Below are positions 1 through 6,453 of a stretch of 11,038 nucleotides of DNA, piece by piece. The position numbers and the translations under genes are program-made. The DNA is taken from NCBI GenBank assembly GCA_026706395.1, contig JAPOYU010000087.1, positions 13,153-24,190 of the forward strand. The letters are read 5' to 3'. Position 1 is the first letter of the stretch; every line of letters begins with the position of its first letter. This stretch comes from Chloroflexota bacterium. Its GTDB lineage: Bacteria; Chloroflexota; Anaerolineae; Aggregatilineales; Phototrophicaceae. The notes below the pieces were generated by a model. The model was not told the origin of the DNA, did no database searches, and saw only the letters and a program-made list of their open reading frames with translations.

Positions 1-374
1 GCGTCAATCTGGATGTCGCGAATACCTTGGGTATTGAAATTCCGCCCGAGTTGGAAGATATGGCGGAAATGGTGGTCCGAGACGGCGCGTCCATTATGTC
101 CCCGCTGGGTCTTCTGCGCCTGCTGGATTCGATGGGCGCGACAGACGAGATCAAGCAAATGGCGGCTGCCTATTTGAAGGACGTGGATTTAAGCGCCATG
201 GCATCACAATCAGGCGAGCAGCAGCAGGCAGCCGAGATGATCAACATGATGTTGATCCAAGGGAGAAAGTCGCCGGAAAACATGGCGGCTGATAGACAAT
301 TCCTGGAGAGCCTGCAATGCACTGATGAGATGATCGCCGAGCAGCAGGCTGAGTTGGACGCGGCTGGTGGATAA
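1..374 (+). CDS. C-terminal part of a probable ABC substrate-binding protein (PF04392/COG2984 type), 5' end outside window
   Basis: An open frame enters from the left edge (first full codon at base 3) and stops with TAA at 372-374. The first residues read VNLDVANTLGIEIPPELE and then MAEMVV. This resembles the end of the ABC substrate-binding family PF04392/COG2984, whose proteins close with an Asn-Leu-x-x-Ala-x-x-Leu-Gly-Ile-x-Ile-Pro stretch followed by a short helix. The TTG at 27 is an internal codon, not a start, because the frame is open upstream. After the family-like end there are about 95 further residues: a helical tail rich in Met, Gln, Ala and Glu with no motif I recognise. Such a tail is unusual for the family. 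The gene converges on pstB, with 138 bp of hairpin-rich spacer between them. The family assignment rests on a short segment and is moderate; the existence of the coding frame is well supported. Confidence 0.6.
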   Translation, partial: VNLDVANTLGIEIPPELEDMAEMVVRDGASIMSPLGLLRLLDSMGATDEIKQMAAAYLKDVDLSAMASQSGEQQQAAEMINMMLIQGRKSPENMAADRQFLESLQCTDEMIAEQQAELDAAGG

Positions 375-394
375 CCCCCCATCCCCCGGCCCCT

Positions 395-414
395 CTCGCC
401 ATCTCTATGGCGAG
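395..414. repeat. Perfect 8-bp inverted repeat (hairpin) after the first gene
   Basis: The arms CTCGCCAT (395-402) and ATGGCGAG (407-414) are perfect reverse complements separated by CTCT. The hairpin lies 21 bp after the stop of the plus-strand gene and could mark its 3' end. No T-run follows, so it is not a classical intrinsic terminator. The flanks are C-rich (375-394), typical of the G/C-rich palindromic spacers seen between genes in this window. Confidence 0.6.
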
Positions 415-459
415 CATCCCCACAGAAGGGAAGGAGAGCTAGGAGTTGCACATCAGCGC

Positions 460-489
460 AAAAAGCCCCTCCCTCTTTATGGGGGAGGG
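460..489 (-). terminator. Intrinsic terminator of the pst operon
   Basis: Read on the minus strand, a 9-bp stem (489-481 pairing with 475-467, one G-U pair, 5-base loop) is followed by GC and then five T residues (464-460). It starts 24 bp after the pstB stop codon. A G/C-rich stem with a T-tract is the classical Rho-independent form and indicates that pstB is the last gene of the transcript. Confidence 0.7.
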
Positions 490-512
490 ATTTAGGGTGG
501 GGGTAAGTGTCC

Positions 513-1340
513 CTACCCAAAACGCCCGGCGATGTAATCGGCCGTCTCTTGCTGCGCCGGGCTCTCGAAGACCTTCTCCGTGTCGTCATACTCGACCAGT
601 TCGCCCCAGCGAATTTCATGCCCGCCTTCCACCTTCTTGCGGATGTTATAGAAGGCGGTGAAATCCGAGGCGCGCTGAGCCTGCTGCATATTGTGCGTGA
701 CGATCACAATCGTATACTCGCCCCGCAGTTTCCACATCAGTTCTTCAATGCGCTGGGTCGCGATGGGGTCAAGCGCGGAGCAGGGCTCGTCCATCAAGAT
801 CACATCCGGCTCGACCGCGATCGTCCGCGCGATGCAAAGCCGCTGCTGCTGCCCGCCCGAAAGCGCCAAGCCTGACTTGTTCAGGTCGCCGCTGACCTCA
901 TCCCAGAGCGAGGCGCCGCGCAGGCTGCGTTCGACGACCTCATCTAGGGCATGCTTCTTCTTGACGCCCAACAGGCGCGGACCATAAGCCACATTGTCAT
1001 AAATGCTCTTGGGGAAGGGATTGGGCTTCTGGAAAACCATGCCGATCCGCCGCCGCACCTCAACAGGGTCCACGTCATGATCATACAGGTTCCGGCCCCG
1101 GTAAATGATCTCCCCCTCGACGCGCGCGCCGGGCGTCAGATCCAACATGCGATTGATCCCGCGCAGGACGGTGCTCTTGCCGCATCCTGAAGGTCCGATG
1201 AAGGCGGTGATTCTGTTCTGGTAAATCGGCAAGCTCACCTCCGCCACAGCGCGGAATCCCCCGTAATAGAAGCTGCATTGGCGCAGTTCCATCACCAGGT
1301 CGGCACGGGCCTGAACTTGCTCTTGCGCTGGCACAGCCAT
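513..1340 (-). CDS. pstB: Phosphate ABC transporter ATP-binding protein PstB
   Basis: A 275-residue ATPase that powers phosphate import at the cytoplasmic face of the PstC/PstA channel. All ABC ATPase motifs are present: Walker [10 protein letters not shown] (49-57), Q-loop around Q104 in the PstB-typical [14 protein letters not shown] stretch, signature LSGGQQQR (160-167), Walker B VILMDEP (180-186), D-loop SALD and H-loop His216 in VTHN. The ending [11 protein letters not shown] matches the family, and the length is normal (about 250-280). It begins 3 bp after the pstA stop (TAA, gtc, ATG), so translation is probably coupled. There is only a weak ribosome-binding sequence, which lies inside the end of pstA. 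It is the last gene of pstS-pstC-pstA-pstB. The phoU gene that often follows pstB is absent here; a terminator follows instead. Unlike the two permeases, PstB is ordinary in size and sequence. Confidence 0.97.
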   Translation of the reverse strand: MAVPAQEQVQARADLVMELRQCSFYYGGFRAVAEVSLPIYQNRITAFIGPSGCGKSTVLRGINRMLDLTPGARVEGEIIYRGRNLYDHDVDPVEVRRRIGMVFQKPNPFPKSIYDNVAYGPRLLGVKKKHALDEVVERSLRGASLWDEVSGDLNKSGLALSGGQQQRLCIARTIAVEPDVILMDEPCSALDPIATQRIEELMWKLRGEYTIVIVTHNMQQAQRASDFTAFYNIRKKVEGGHEIRWGELVEYDDTEKVFESPAQQETADYIAGRFG

Positions 1341-1343
1341 GAC

Positions 1344-3134
1344 TTAGAACCTTATCGAATAGCGATTGCGCAGGACGATGGCCGCGGCGTTGAGCGTCAG
1401 CATCAGACCCAACAGCACAATAATGGCGGCGGCGGCGATATCGGCGAACTGCCCTTGCGGGCGCGCCGTCCATTGATAGATCTGTATCGGCATCGCCGTG
1501 AATTGCGAAAACGGGCTGGTCGGGTCGGTCACAAGGAAGGTCGCCGCGCCGACGACGATCAGCGGCGCCGTCTCCCCGACCGCGCGTGAAACCGAGAGTA
1601 TCGTGCCGGTCATGATGCCGGGCAGGGCGGCCGGCAATACCTGATTCCAGACCGTCTGCCAGCGCGTCGCCCCCAAGCCATAGGACGCTTCCCGTATCGT
1701 ATACGGCACGGCGCGGATCGCTTCCTGCGCGTTGATGATGATGATCGGCAAGATCAGCAGGACGAGCGTCAAGCCGGCGCTGACCAGCGTGCGCCCGTTC
1801 GGCGCGAAGCTGTTGATCCGGGCGAGGCGTCCCATCAACTGGTCAAAGACATCATCGCTGACGGCGGCATCGTCGGCCACATCAAATCGATAATAATCGC
1901 CCCGCACTTCAATATCATAGTCTTCATCAGCGTGGACGAGCACGGTGTCCACGCCGATCTTCAGCGCCTCCGCCAGCGCATTCGACATCTCGGTCAGGGC
2001 TGAGTTCCCCTGCATCGTCAAGCTGGGGGTGCCAAAATACATGAAAGTATCGACAACGCGTTCGACCGTCGGCGCATCGCCCACATCGCTCTCGCTGCTG
2101 ATCGCGCTACGATCGTATGTAATCGCATCATCAAAGGCAGGCGCGATCCGCTCGATCACTGCCTCGACCGTCGGCGGGTCGAAGTTGTAACCGAAGATCA
2201 GTCCGCTGGTGAAGGGCGCCAGCGCTCGTACGAAGATCGCCAGACCGAGCATGCCGTATATGATTGACGGCACCCCCGCCAGATTGCGCACATTGGTCTC
2301 TATCAAGCGGTTGATGAAGCCATGATTGGCGTATTCTTCGAGGTAAATCGCCGCGCCCACACCTATCGGCAATGCCACCAGGACGACCACGGCCATCAAT
2401 CCAACCGACCCGATCAGCGCTGTGCGCACGCCCGCCAGCGCCGGCGTACTCGACATCGGCCTGGTCAGAAACTTGCCGTGCAGCCAACTGTGAAAGCGGA
2501 TGACTTCGACCTTGGCTTCGTCTCGCCGTTCGCGCTTCTTGTACTCCCCCAGGATCGGTCCCTCAATCTCCGCCTTCACCGCTTCGAAGTTGAAGATCGC
2601 CTCGGCAAGCGGGAAGCTGGCGATGACCTGCCGCTCCACCACTTCTTCCAAGACCAGGTTGCGCAGCGTCCCATGATCAGTGTACTCCGCCAGCAGACCG
2701 GCCTGCTGCTCCGGGCTGATATTCTTCAGCAGCTCGCCTGCAATTGACGGTTCCACATCAGGATCTCCAACGATTTCGGCAACGCTGGAACGGGTGAAGT
2801 CAGCCACATCGACTTGGCTGATCGTATTGCGGATCAGTACCCGCAAGCGCTTGGTCACATTCTCCTTGAGGATCGTGGCAAGCTCGTGGTTGGTCAATGC
2901 CTCTAGGGGTCTGCCATCGGTGAGGGTTTCCGGCTCGATGGTATTCACCACACCGATCGTGCCAAAGGCTTCATTGGCGACGTTGAAGAAAAGCGCCACC
3001 AGCGCCAGCGCCGCCACGCCAATGGAGAAATAGTTGAACAGCTTGCCGAAGCGCCCGCGCCGATGCCGCGTTTCCAGGCGCTCGAAGAATGCCGTCTCGC
3101 CGGGCATATAGTGTTTGCTCTTGCCCGCGGCCAT
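1344..3134 (-). CDS. pstA: Phosphate ABC transporter permease PstA, enlarged with two extracytoplasmic insertions
   Basis: One of the two channel-forming subunits of the phosphate importer. The conserved permease core is present in pieces: TM1 about 34-52, a canonical re-entry stretch FLTRPMSSTP (222-231), TM2 about 236-256, LAGVPSIIYGMLGLAIF (285-301) with TM3, TM4 about 449-468, and the cytoplasmic EAA loop EAIRAVPYTIREASYGLGAT (471-490) that docks on PstB, followed by two more membrane segments. At 596 residues it is twice the usual PstA (about 290). The excess lies in a charged, helical region after TM1 (about 60-215) and in an Asp/Glu-rich insertion between TM3 and TM4 (about 306-445). 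Both are predicted to be on the outer face. I recognise neither. The ATG overlaps the pstC stop by one base, and a GGGAGG site lies 7 bp upstream. The reading frame is uninterrupted, so this is not a frameshift artefact. Confidence 0.93.
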   Translation of the reverse strand: MAAGKSKHYMPGETAFFERLETRHRRGRFGKLFNYFSIGVAALALVALFFNVANEAFGTIGVVNTIEPETLTDGRPLEALTNHELATILKENVTKRLRVLIRNTISQVDVADFTRSSVAEIVGDPDVEPSIAGELLKNISPEQQAGLLAEYTDHGTLRNLVLEEVVERQVIASFPLAEAIFNFEAVKAEIEGPILGEYKKRERRDEAKVEVIRFHSWLHGKFLTRPMSSTPALAGVRTALIGSVGLMAVVVLVALPIGVGAAIYLEEYANHGFINRLIETNVRNLAGVPSIIYGMLGLAIFVRALAPFTSGLIFGYNFDPPTVEAVIERIAPAFDDAITYDRSAISSESDVGDAPTVERVVDTFMYFGTPSLTMQGNSALTEMSNALAEALKIGVDTVLVHADEDYDIEVRGDYYRFDVADDAAVSDDVFDQLMGRLARINSFAPNGRTLVSAGLTLVLLILPIIIINAQEAIRAVPYTIREASYGLGATRWQTVWNQVLPAALPGIMTGTILSVSRAVGETAPLIVVGAATFLVTDPTSPFSQFTAMPIQIYQWTARPQGQFADIAAAAIIVLLGLMLTLNAAAIVLRNRYSIRF

Positions 3135-5215
3135 CAGTAGGCCTCCCGGAAGCGGCTGATGATGACGCGGCTGAGCACATTGAGCACAAAGGTCATCACA
3201 AACAACGTCAGCCCAATGGCGAAGATGCTGTTGTAGTCGATCGAGTCATAGCTGAGGTCACCGCCGCTGATGCGCGCGATATGCCCCGTCATCGTCTCGG
3301 CTGAATCAAAGGGGCTGAAGCTGAAGTTCGGTCCGGCGCCCGCCGCGATCGCCACAATCATCGTCTCGCCTATGGCGCGTGAAACCGCCACGATAAAGGC
3401 CGCCAATATGCCCGAAAGCGCCGCCGGCACGACGACTTTGACCGTCGTCTCCAGCTTGGTCGCGCCTAGGCCATAGGACGCTTCCCTCAGCGCATTCGGC
3501 ACCGCGTGCAAAGCGTCTTCGCTCATCGAGCTGATCAAGGGGATGATCAAGATGCCAACCACGATACCGGCCGAGCCGGTATTGTAGATATTCACGATAT
3601 CGACGCCGAAGACCGCCCGCAGCAGCGGCGTCATGAAAGTCAGCGCGAAATAGCCGTAGACGACTGTCGGGATGCCGGCCAGGATCTCCAGGGCAGGCTT
3701 CAAGGTGCCCCGCACCCGCGGCGACGCGTATTCGCTGAGGTAGATCGCCGCGCCGGTGCCCAAGGGCAGCGCCACCAGCATGGCGATGGTGCTGGTCATT
3801 AAGGTCGCGTTGATCAGTGGGATGACGCCGAATTCGCCGATCGCCGGGATCCAGTTTGTATTGGTGAAGAATTCGATGATCGTGGGTTGATCGTTGTATT
3901 CCACCGATACGCCGGCCCGATGCGGCGCGATTGTATTCTCGCCGCGGACCCCGCGCGCCACCGTCAATTGCGGCACATAGCCCTCGGCGACGAAATCCTC
4001 GGCGATGCGCTCGGTCAGCGGATATACCGTGGAGCTGCCCGCCGCGCTTAGCTCGCCAAATACCTCAGCCGGGTCGACCGCTGGAATCTCGCTCGAGCCT
4101 GCCGCTCGAATCCACTCATTGCGCGCCTGCGCCATCGCCTCGGGCGACGCCGGGAAATAGCCGACATCGACAATGACCTCGTTGACCTGGGCGAGATAAT
4201 ACCTGATAAAGTCCTTCACCTGCGGCTGCTCGCGCATGATGCCGGCATCGCTATAAATGAAGAGCGGGCGCGCCAAGGCATAGCTGCCGTCTTCCACCGT
4301 CTGCGCTTCCGGGATCACCGCGTCTAGGGTGATAATCCGCAGGTCATCGGTATTGTTCAGATAATAGGCAAAACCAAAAAAGCCGATGCTATTGGGATTA
4401 CGCTTGATGCTGCCAACAAGCTGATTGTCATTCTCCGACATAATCGGGTCAGCCGCCAGCATAGCGGCGGGATCTCCGGCCAGAACTTCTTGGACGAAGA
4501 AATCGAAACTGCCGCTGTCCTCGCCCGGGATGACCAGCTTGATCGGCTCGTCAGGAAAATCGGCCCGAACATCCGACCAGTTTTCCGCGCCGCTGAAGAT
4601 CTGCCGCAATTCGGCGAAACTCAGTTCAGTTAGGAAAGCATTTTCCGCGCTGACCACGATCGCCAGCGCATCACTGCCGACGCGAAAGGCGACCGGCGCA
4701 ATGCCCGCTTCGGCGCAGGCATCGGCTTCCGCCTGCGTGATCGGCCGGCTGGCATTGACGATCAATGGCCGCCTATGGCCGATCTCCGCCAGTTTCGCCT
4801 CGGTCGCGCACCAGCGCCTGAAGCCGCCGCCCGTGCCGAGCACATCAATTTCAAACTGATTGTTGTGAAACTCGACGACCTCCATCACCTCTTGCCCGAC
4901 GCGAATCGCGCCGCCGACACGAATCGCTTCGAGCGCCTTGCCCGGCTCCACCGTGAAGACGGCAGCGCTCTCGTCCATGTCGCTAAAAATGGCGCGGTTG
5001 GTATTCACCCACTGGTCGCGCGTGAAAAATGCGATGGATTCATTGCCCAAGACAAGGATGATGCCGATGGTCGTGAAGATCGACAGCAGGCCGCAAGCGA
5101 ATAGGCAGAACTGAATGAGGACTTCGTGCGCTTTAAAGCGACGCGTCAAGTTGAGCGATCGCGACTTCCGCTGTACGAGATGCAGCGTCAAATCCGGCTG
5201 CTGTGAATCACTCAT
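3134..5215 (-). CDS. pstC: Phosphate ABC transporter permease PstC with an embedded, circularly permuted PstS-like domain
   Basis: The second channel subunit of the phosphate importer, 693 residues against about 300 in ordinary PstC. Order: cytoplasmic N-terminus, TM1 (about 33-57), FFT-x-x-x-W motif (63-69), a small beta-like segment (about 82-118), a PstS-like binding domain (about 121-420), a second FFT-x-x-x-W motif (449-455), then the normal permease core. The core includes LAGIPTVVYGYFALTF (512-527), EAA loop EDALHAVPNALREASYGLGA (566-585), VSRAIGETMIVAIAAG (611-626) and a last TM about 662-680. The embedded domain lies in the extracytoplasmic loop after TM1. It shares about 57% identity by hand count with the PstS of the same operon over an ungapped 184 residues (174-357). 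The start at 5215 is followed by a typical charged N-terminus; the ribosome-binding site is weak (GAAGAG). A 161-bp spacer with hairpins separates it from pstS. The frame is intact across all junctions. Confidence 0.95.
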   Translation of the reverse strand: MSDSQQPDLTLHLVQRKSRSLNLTRRFKAHEVLIQFCLFACGLLSIFTTIGIILVLGNESIAFFTRDQWVNTNRAIFSDMDESAAVFTVEPGKALEAIRVGGAIRVGQEVMEVVEFHNNQFEIDVLGTGGGFRRWCATEAKLAEIGHRRPLIVNASRPITQAEADACAEAGIAPVAFRVGSDALAIVVSAENAFLTELSFAELRQIFSGAENWSDVRADFPDEPIKLVIPGEDSGSFDFFVQEVLAGDPAAMLAADPIMSENDNQLVGSIKRNPNSIGFFGFAYYLNNTDDLRIITLDAVIPEAQTVEDGSYALARPLFIYSDAGIMREQPQVKDFIRYYLAQVNEVIVDVGYFPASPEAMAQARNEWIRAAGSSEIPAVDPAEVFGELSAAGSSTVYPLTERIAEDFVAEGYVPQLTVARGVRGENTIAPHRAGVSVEYNDQPTIIEFFTNTNWIPAIGEFGVIPLINATLMTSTIAMLVALPLGTGAAIYLSEYASPRVRGTLKPALEILAGIPTVVYGYFALTFMTPLLRAVFGVDIVNIYNTGSAGIVVGILIIPLISSMSEDALHAVPNALREASYGLGATKLETTVKVVVPAALSGILAAFIVAVSRAIGETMIVAIAAGAGPNFSFSPFDSAETMTGHIARISGGDLSYDSIDYNSIFAIGLTLFVMTFVLNVLSRVIISRFREAY
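3142..3147 (-). promoter_or_regulatory. Ribosome-binding site of pstA inside pstC
   Basis: The minus strand reads GGGAGG, 7 bp before the pstA ATG, within the last codons of pstC. The pstC stop and pstA start share one base (TGATG). This fixes the pstA start and implies coupled translation of the two permease subunits in equal amounts. Confidence 0.8.
3956..4855 (-). other. Region of pstC encoding the inserted PstS-like domain (segments in permuted order)
   Basis: This is PstC residues 121-420. Residues 121-370 match PstS from its second strand (GSGAGFERFC region) to its end (DVGYFPAS). Residues 387-420, beginning GELSAAGSSTVYPLTERI, match the start of mature PstS (GEIITAGSSTVFPLSERM), with 17 of 34 identical by hand count. 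The N-terminal segment of PstS is therefore placed after its C-terminal end. The ligand-loop segments are kept: SST (394-396), GTGGGF (127-132), NASR (154-157) and EDSGSF (232-237). The cysteine pair of PstS (C84/C106) has counterparts C136/C167. Differences are a 9-residue insertion between C136 and N154, Leu151 where PstS has Asp90, and Ser236 for Thr175. The domain therefore probably still folds and may still bind phosphate; that last point is inference. Confidence 0.85.
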
Positions 5216-5235
5216 TGCTCTTCTTCACGCTGGGC

Positions 5236-5256
5236 GCCGGCGGGCGTCCTGCCGGC
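5236..5256. repeat. G/C-rich hairpin in the pstS-pstC spacer, near the pstC start
   Basis: Arms 5236-5244 and 5248-5256 form a 9-bp stem with a 3-base loop; one of the nine pairs is a mismatch or wobble, depending on the strand read. In the pst transcript it lies about 20 bases before the pstC ATG. No T-run follows on the minus strand, so it is not a classical terminator. A hairpin here could protect the pstS 3' end or reduce expression of pstC relative to pstS. Confidence 0.55.
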
Positions 5257-5319
5257 ATCTGGATGTGCTTCAACGTACGGTGCTGTTGCCATGGACTACG
5301 TTGCTGTTTGGTGCGCGAG

Positions 5320-5365
5320 ATACGGCATCGCGCGATGATACCGTATGCCCGTCCTGGAATTCCAG
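5320..5365. repeat. Two further inverted repeats in the pstS-pstC spacer
   Basis: The arms ATACGG (5320-5325) and CCGTAT (5341-5346) enclose the 12-bp palindrome CATCGCGCGATG (5326-5337), with three bases bulged. Eight bases further on is a perfect 12-bp palindrome CTGGAATTCCAG (5354-5365), 11 bp after the pstS stop in the transcript. Neither is followed by a T-tract on the minus strand. They are candidates for mRNA 3'-end protection or processing of the abundant pstS message. Confidence 0.5.
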
Positions 5366-5376
5366 ATGTGGCTTAT

Positions 5377-6378
5377 CTATCCATCACCCGTCTCTTCATC
5401 AGGGTCGGCCAAGTCCAGCGCCGCATCGCCGATCGGCAGCATGCCGTTTGCCATGCGCCAGTAGTCAATCGCGCCGGAGAAAGCGTAGTCCGACGCCGGG
5501 AAATAGCCCACATCGATCAACTCGTCGTTGACATGCGTCAGGTAGAAGTTGATGAAGGCGGCCACCTGTGGTTTCTCCATCATGATGCCGGCGTCGCTGT
5601 AGATGTAGAGCGGGCGCGCCAAGGGATAGCTGCCGTCATCGGTCGTCTGGGCGTTGGCTTCAATGCCTTCGATGCTGAGGATGTTCAGCGCGTCCTGGTT
5701 CTCGACATAGTAGGCGTAACCGAAGAATCCGATGGCGTAAGGGCTGCCGGTGATGCCCTGCACCAGCACATTGTCGTCCTCGGATAGCTGCGGGTTGGCG
5801 CTCAGGATCGGCTCTTCATCTTCGTCGAACACTTCTTCCACGAAGTAATCGAAGGTGCCGCTGTCGGTGCCGGGAATGAATCGTTGAATCGCTTCGTTGG
5901 GCCATTCGGCGCGCACATCCGACCAGGTATCGGCGCTGCTGAAAATCTGCGCCAATTCCTCCAGCGTGACATCGCTGACGAAGTCGTTCGCCGCCGAAAC
6001 GGTGACGGCGAGCGCATCGGTGCCGACGCGGAATTCAATCGGATCGCGGCCGATCTCGGAGCAGGATTCACGCTCGCTGTCTTTGATCGCGCGCGAGGCG
6101 TTGCTGATATCGGTTTCCCCTTCGACGCAGAAACGCTCAAAGCCTGCGCCCGAGCCGATTGACGCGATCGACGGCGGGACGCCGCCCGCATCGGTCCATA
6201 GCTCGGCCATACGCTCGCTCAAAGGGAACACGGTGGAGCTGCCGGCGGTGATGATCTCGCCCACGGCGTAATCCAGCGGATCAACTTCCGGCAGTCCGAT
6301 ATCCGTCTCCGAAGCGCTCGCCAAGGCCGTTGCAAATGCCAAAAGCATGAATACAAGGCGTACTTTATTCATGTGCAT
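5377..6378 (-). CDS. pstS: Phosphate ABC transporter substrate-binding protein PstS
   Basis: Exported phosphate-binding protein of the importer, 333 residues. A signal peptide (basic Lys5/Arg7, hydrophobic 8-20, likely cleavage after ALASA near residue 22) contains no lipobox cysteine. The family binding loops are visible: GSSTVFPLSE (46-55), GSGAGFERFC (75-84), TDISNASR (89-96) and PGTDSGTFDYF (169-179). The GFFGYAYY and ARPLYIYSDAG stretches follow. C84 and C106 probably form a disulfide. The tail from about 313 is acidic and short. The first ATG is chosen because an AGGAG site lies 6 bp upstream; a second ATG two codons later is less well placed. It is the first gene of the operon, and the spacer upstream probably holds the phosphate-responsive promoter. 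It is a close paralogue of the domain embedded in PstC. Confidence 0.96.
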   Translation of the reverse strand: MHMNKVRLVFMLLAFATALASASETDIGLPEVDPLDYAVGEIITAGSSTVFPLSERMAELWTDAGGVPPSIASIGSGAGFERFCVEGETDISNASRAIKDSERESCSEIGRDPIEFRVGTDALAVTVSAANDFVSDVTLEELAQIFSSADTWSDVRAEWPNEAIQRFIPGTDSGTFDYFVEEVFDEDEEPILSANPQLSEDDNVLVQGITGSPYAIGFFGYAYYVENQDALNILSIEGIEANAQTTDDGSYPLARPLYIYSDAGIMMEKPQVAAFINFYLTHVNDELIDVGYFPASDYAFSGAIDYWRMANGMLPIGDAALDLADPDEETGDG

Positions 6379-6384
6379 GGCTTT

Positions 6385-6389
6385 CTCCT
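6385..6389 (-). promoter_or_regulatory. Ribosome-binding site of pstS
   Basis: The minus strand reads AGGAG, 6 bp before the ATG at 6378. This supports that ATG over the in-frame ATG at 6372, and it is the clearest ribosome-binding site in the operon together with that of pstA. A strong site fits the high demand for the binding protein. Confidence 0.8.
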
Positions 6390-6453
6390 GAAACTTGAAA
6401 TGATGAGCGAGATCGGTGGATGACCCGCCAGTGGATAAGCTAGCTGAGCACTG

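Noticed and set aside
2322..2747. Plus-strand open frame of 141 codons inside pstA
   Set aside because: Antisense shadow of a well-supported gene; rich in Arg, His and Gln as expected for such frames.
3956..4110. SSTVYPLTE segment as the start of a second, truncated PstS in tandem
   Set aside because: Residues 121-370 lack exactly this segment and the later segment supplies it, so one permuted domain explains both with no missing or surplus part. A tandem remnant remains possible as its evolutionary origin.
3134..5215. PstC as an assembly chimera of pstC and pstS
   Set aside because: The frame is open without interruption through both junctions, and the embedded domain differs from the local pstS throughout (about 57% identity), so it is not a misassembled copy of the neighbouring gene.
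5203..5787. Plus-strand open frame of 194 codons over pstS and the spacer
   Set aside because: It lies antisense to pstS, has no recognisable motif and no ribosome-binding site; long antisense frames are common in GC-rich DNA.
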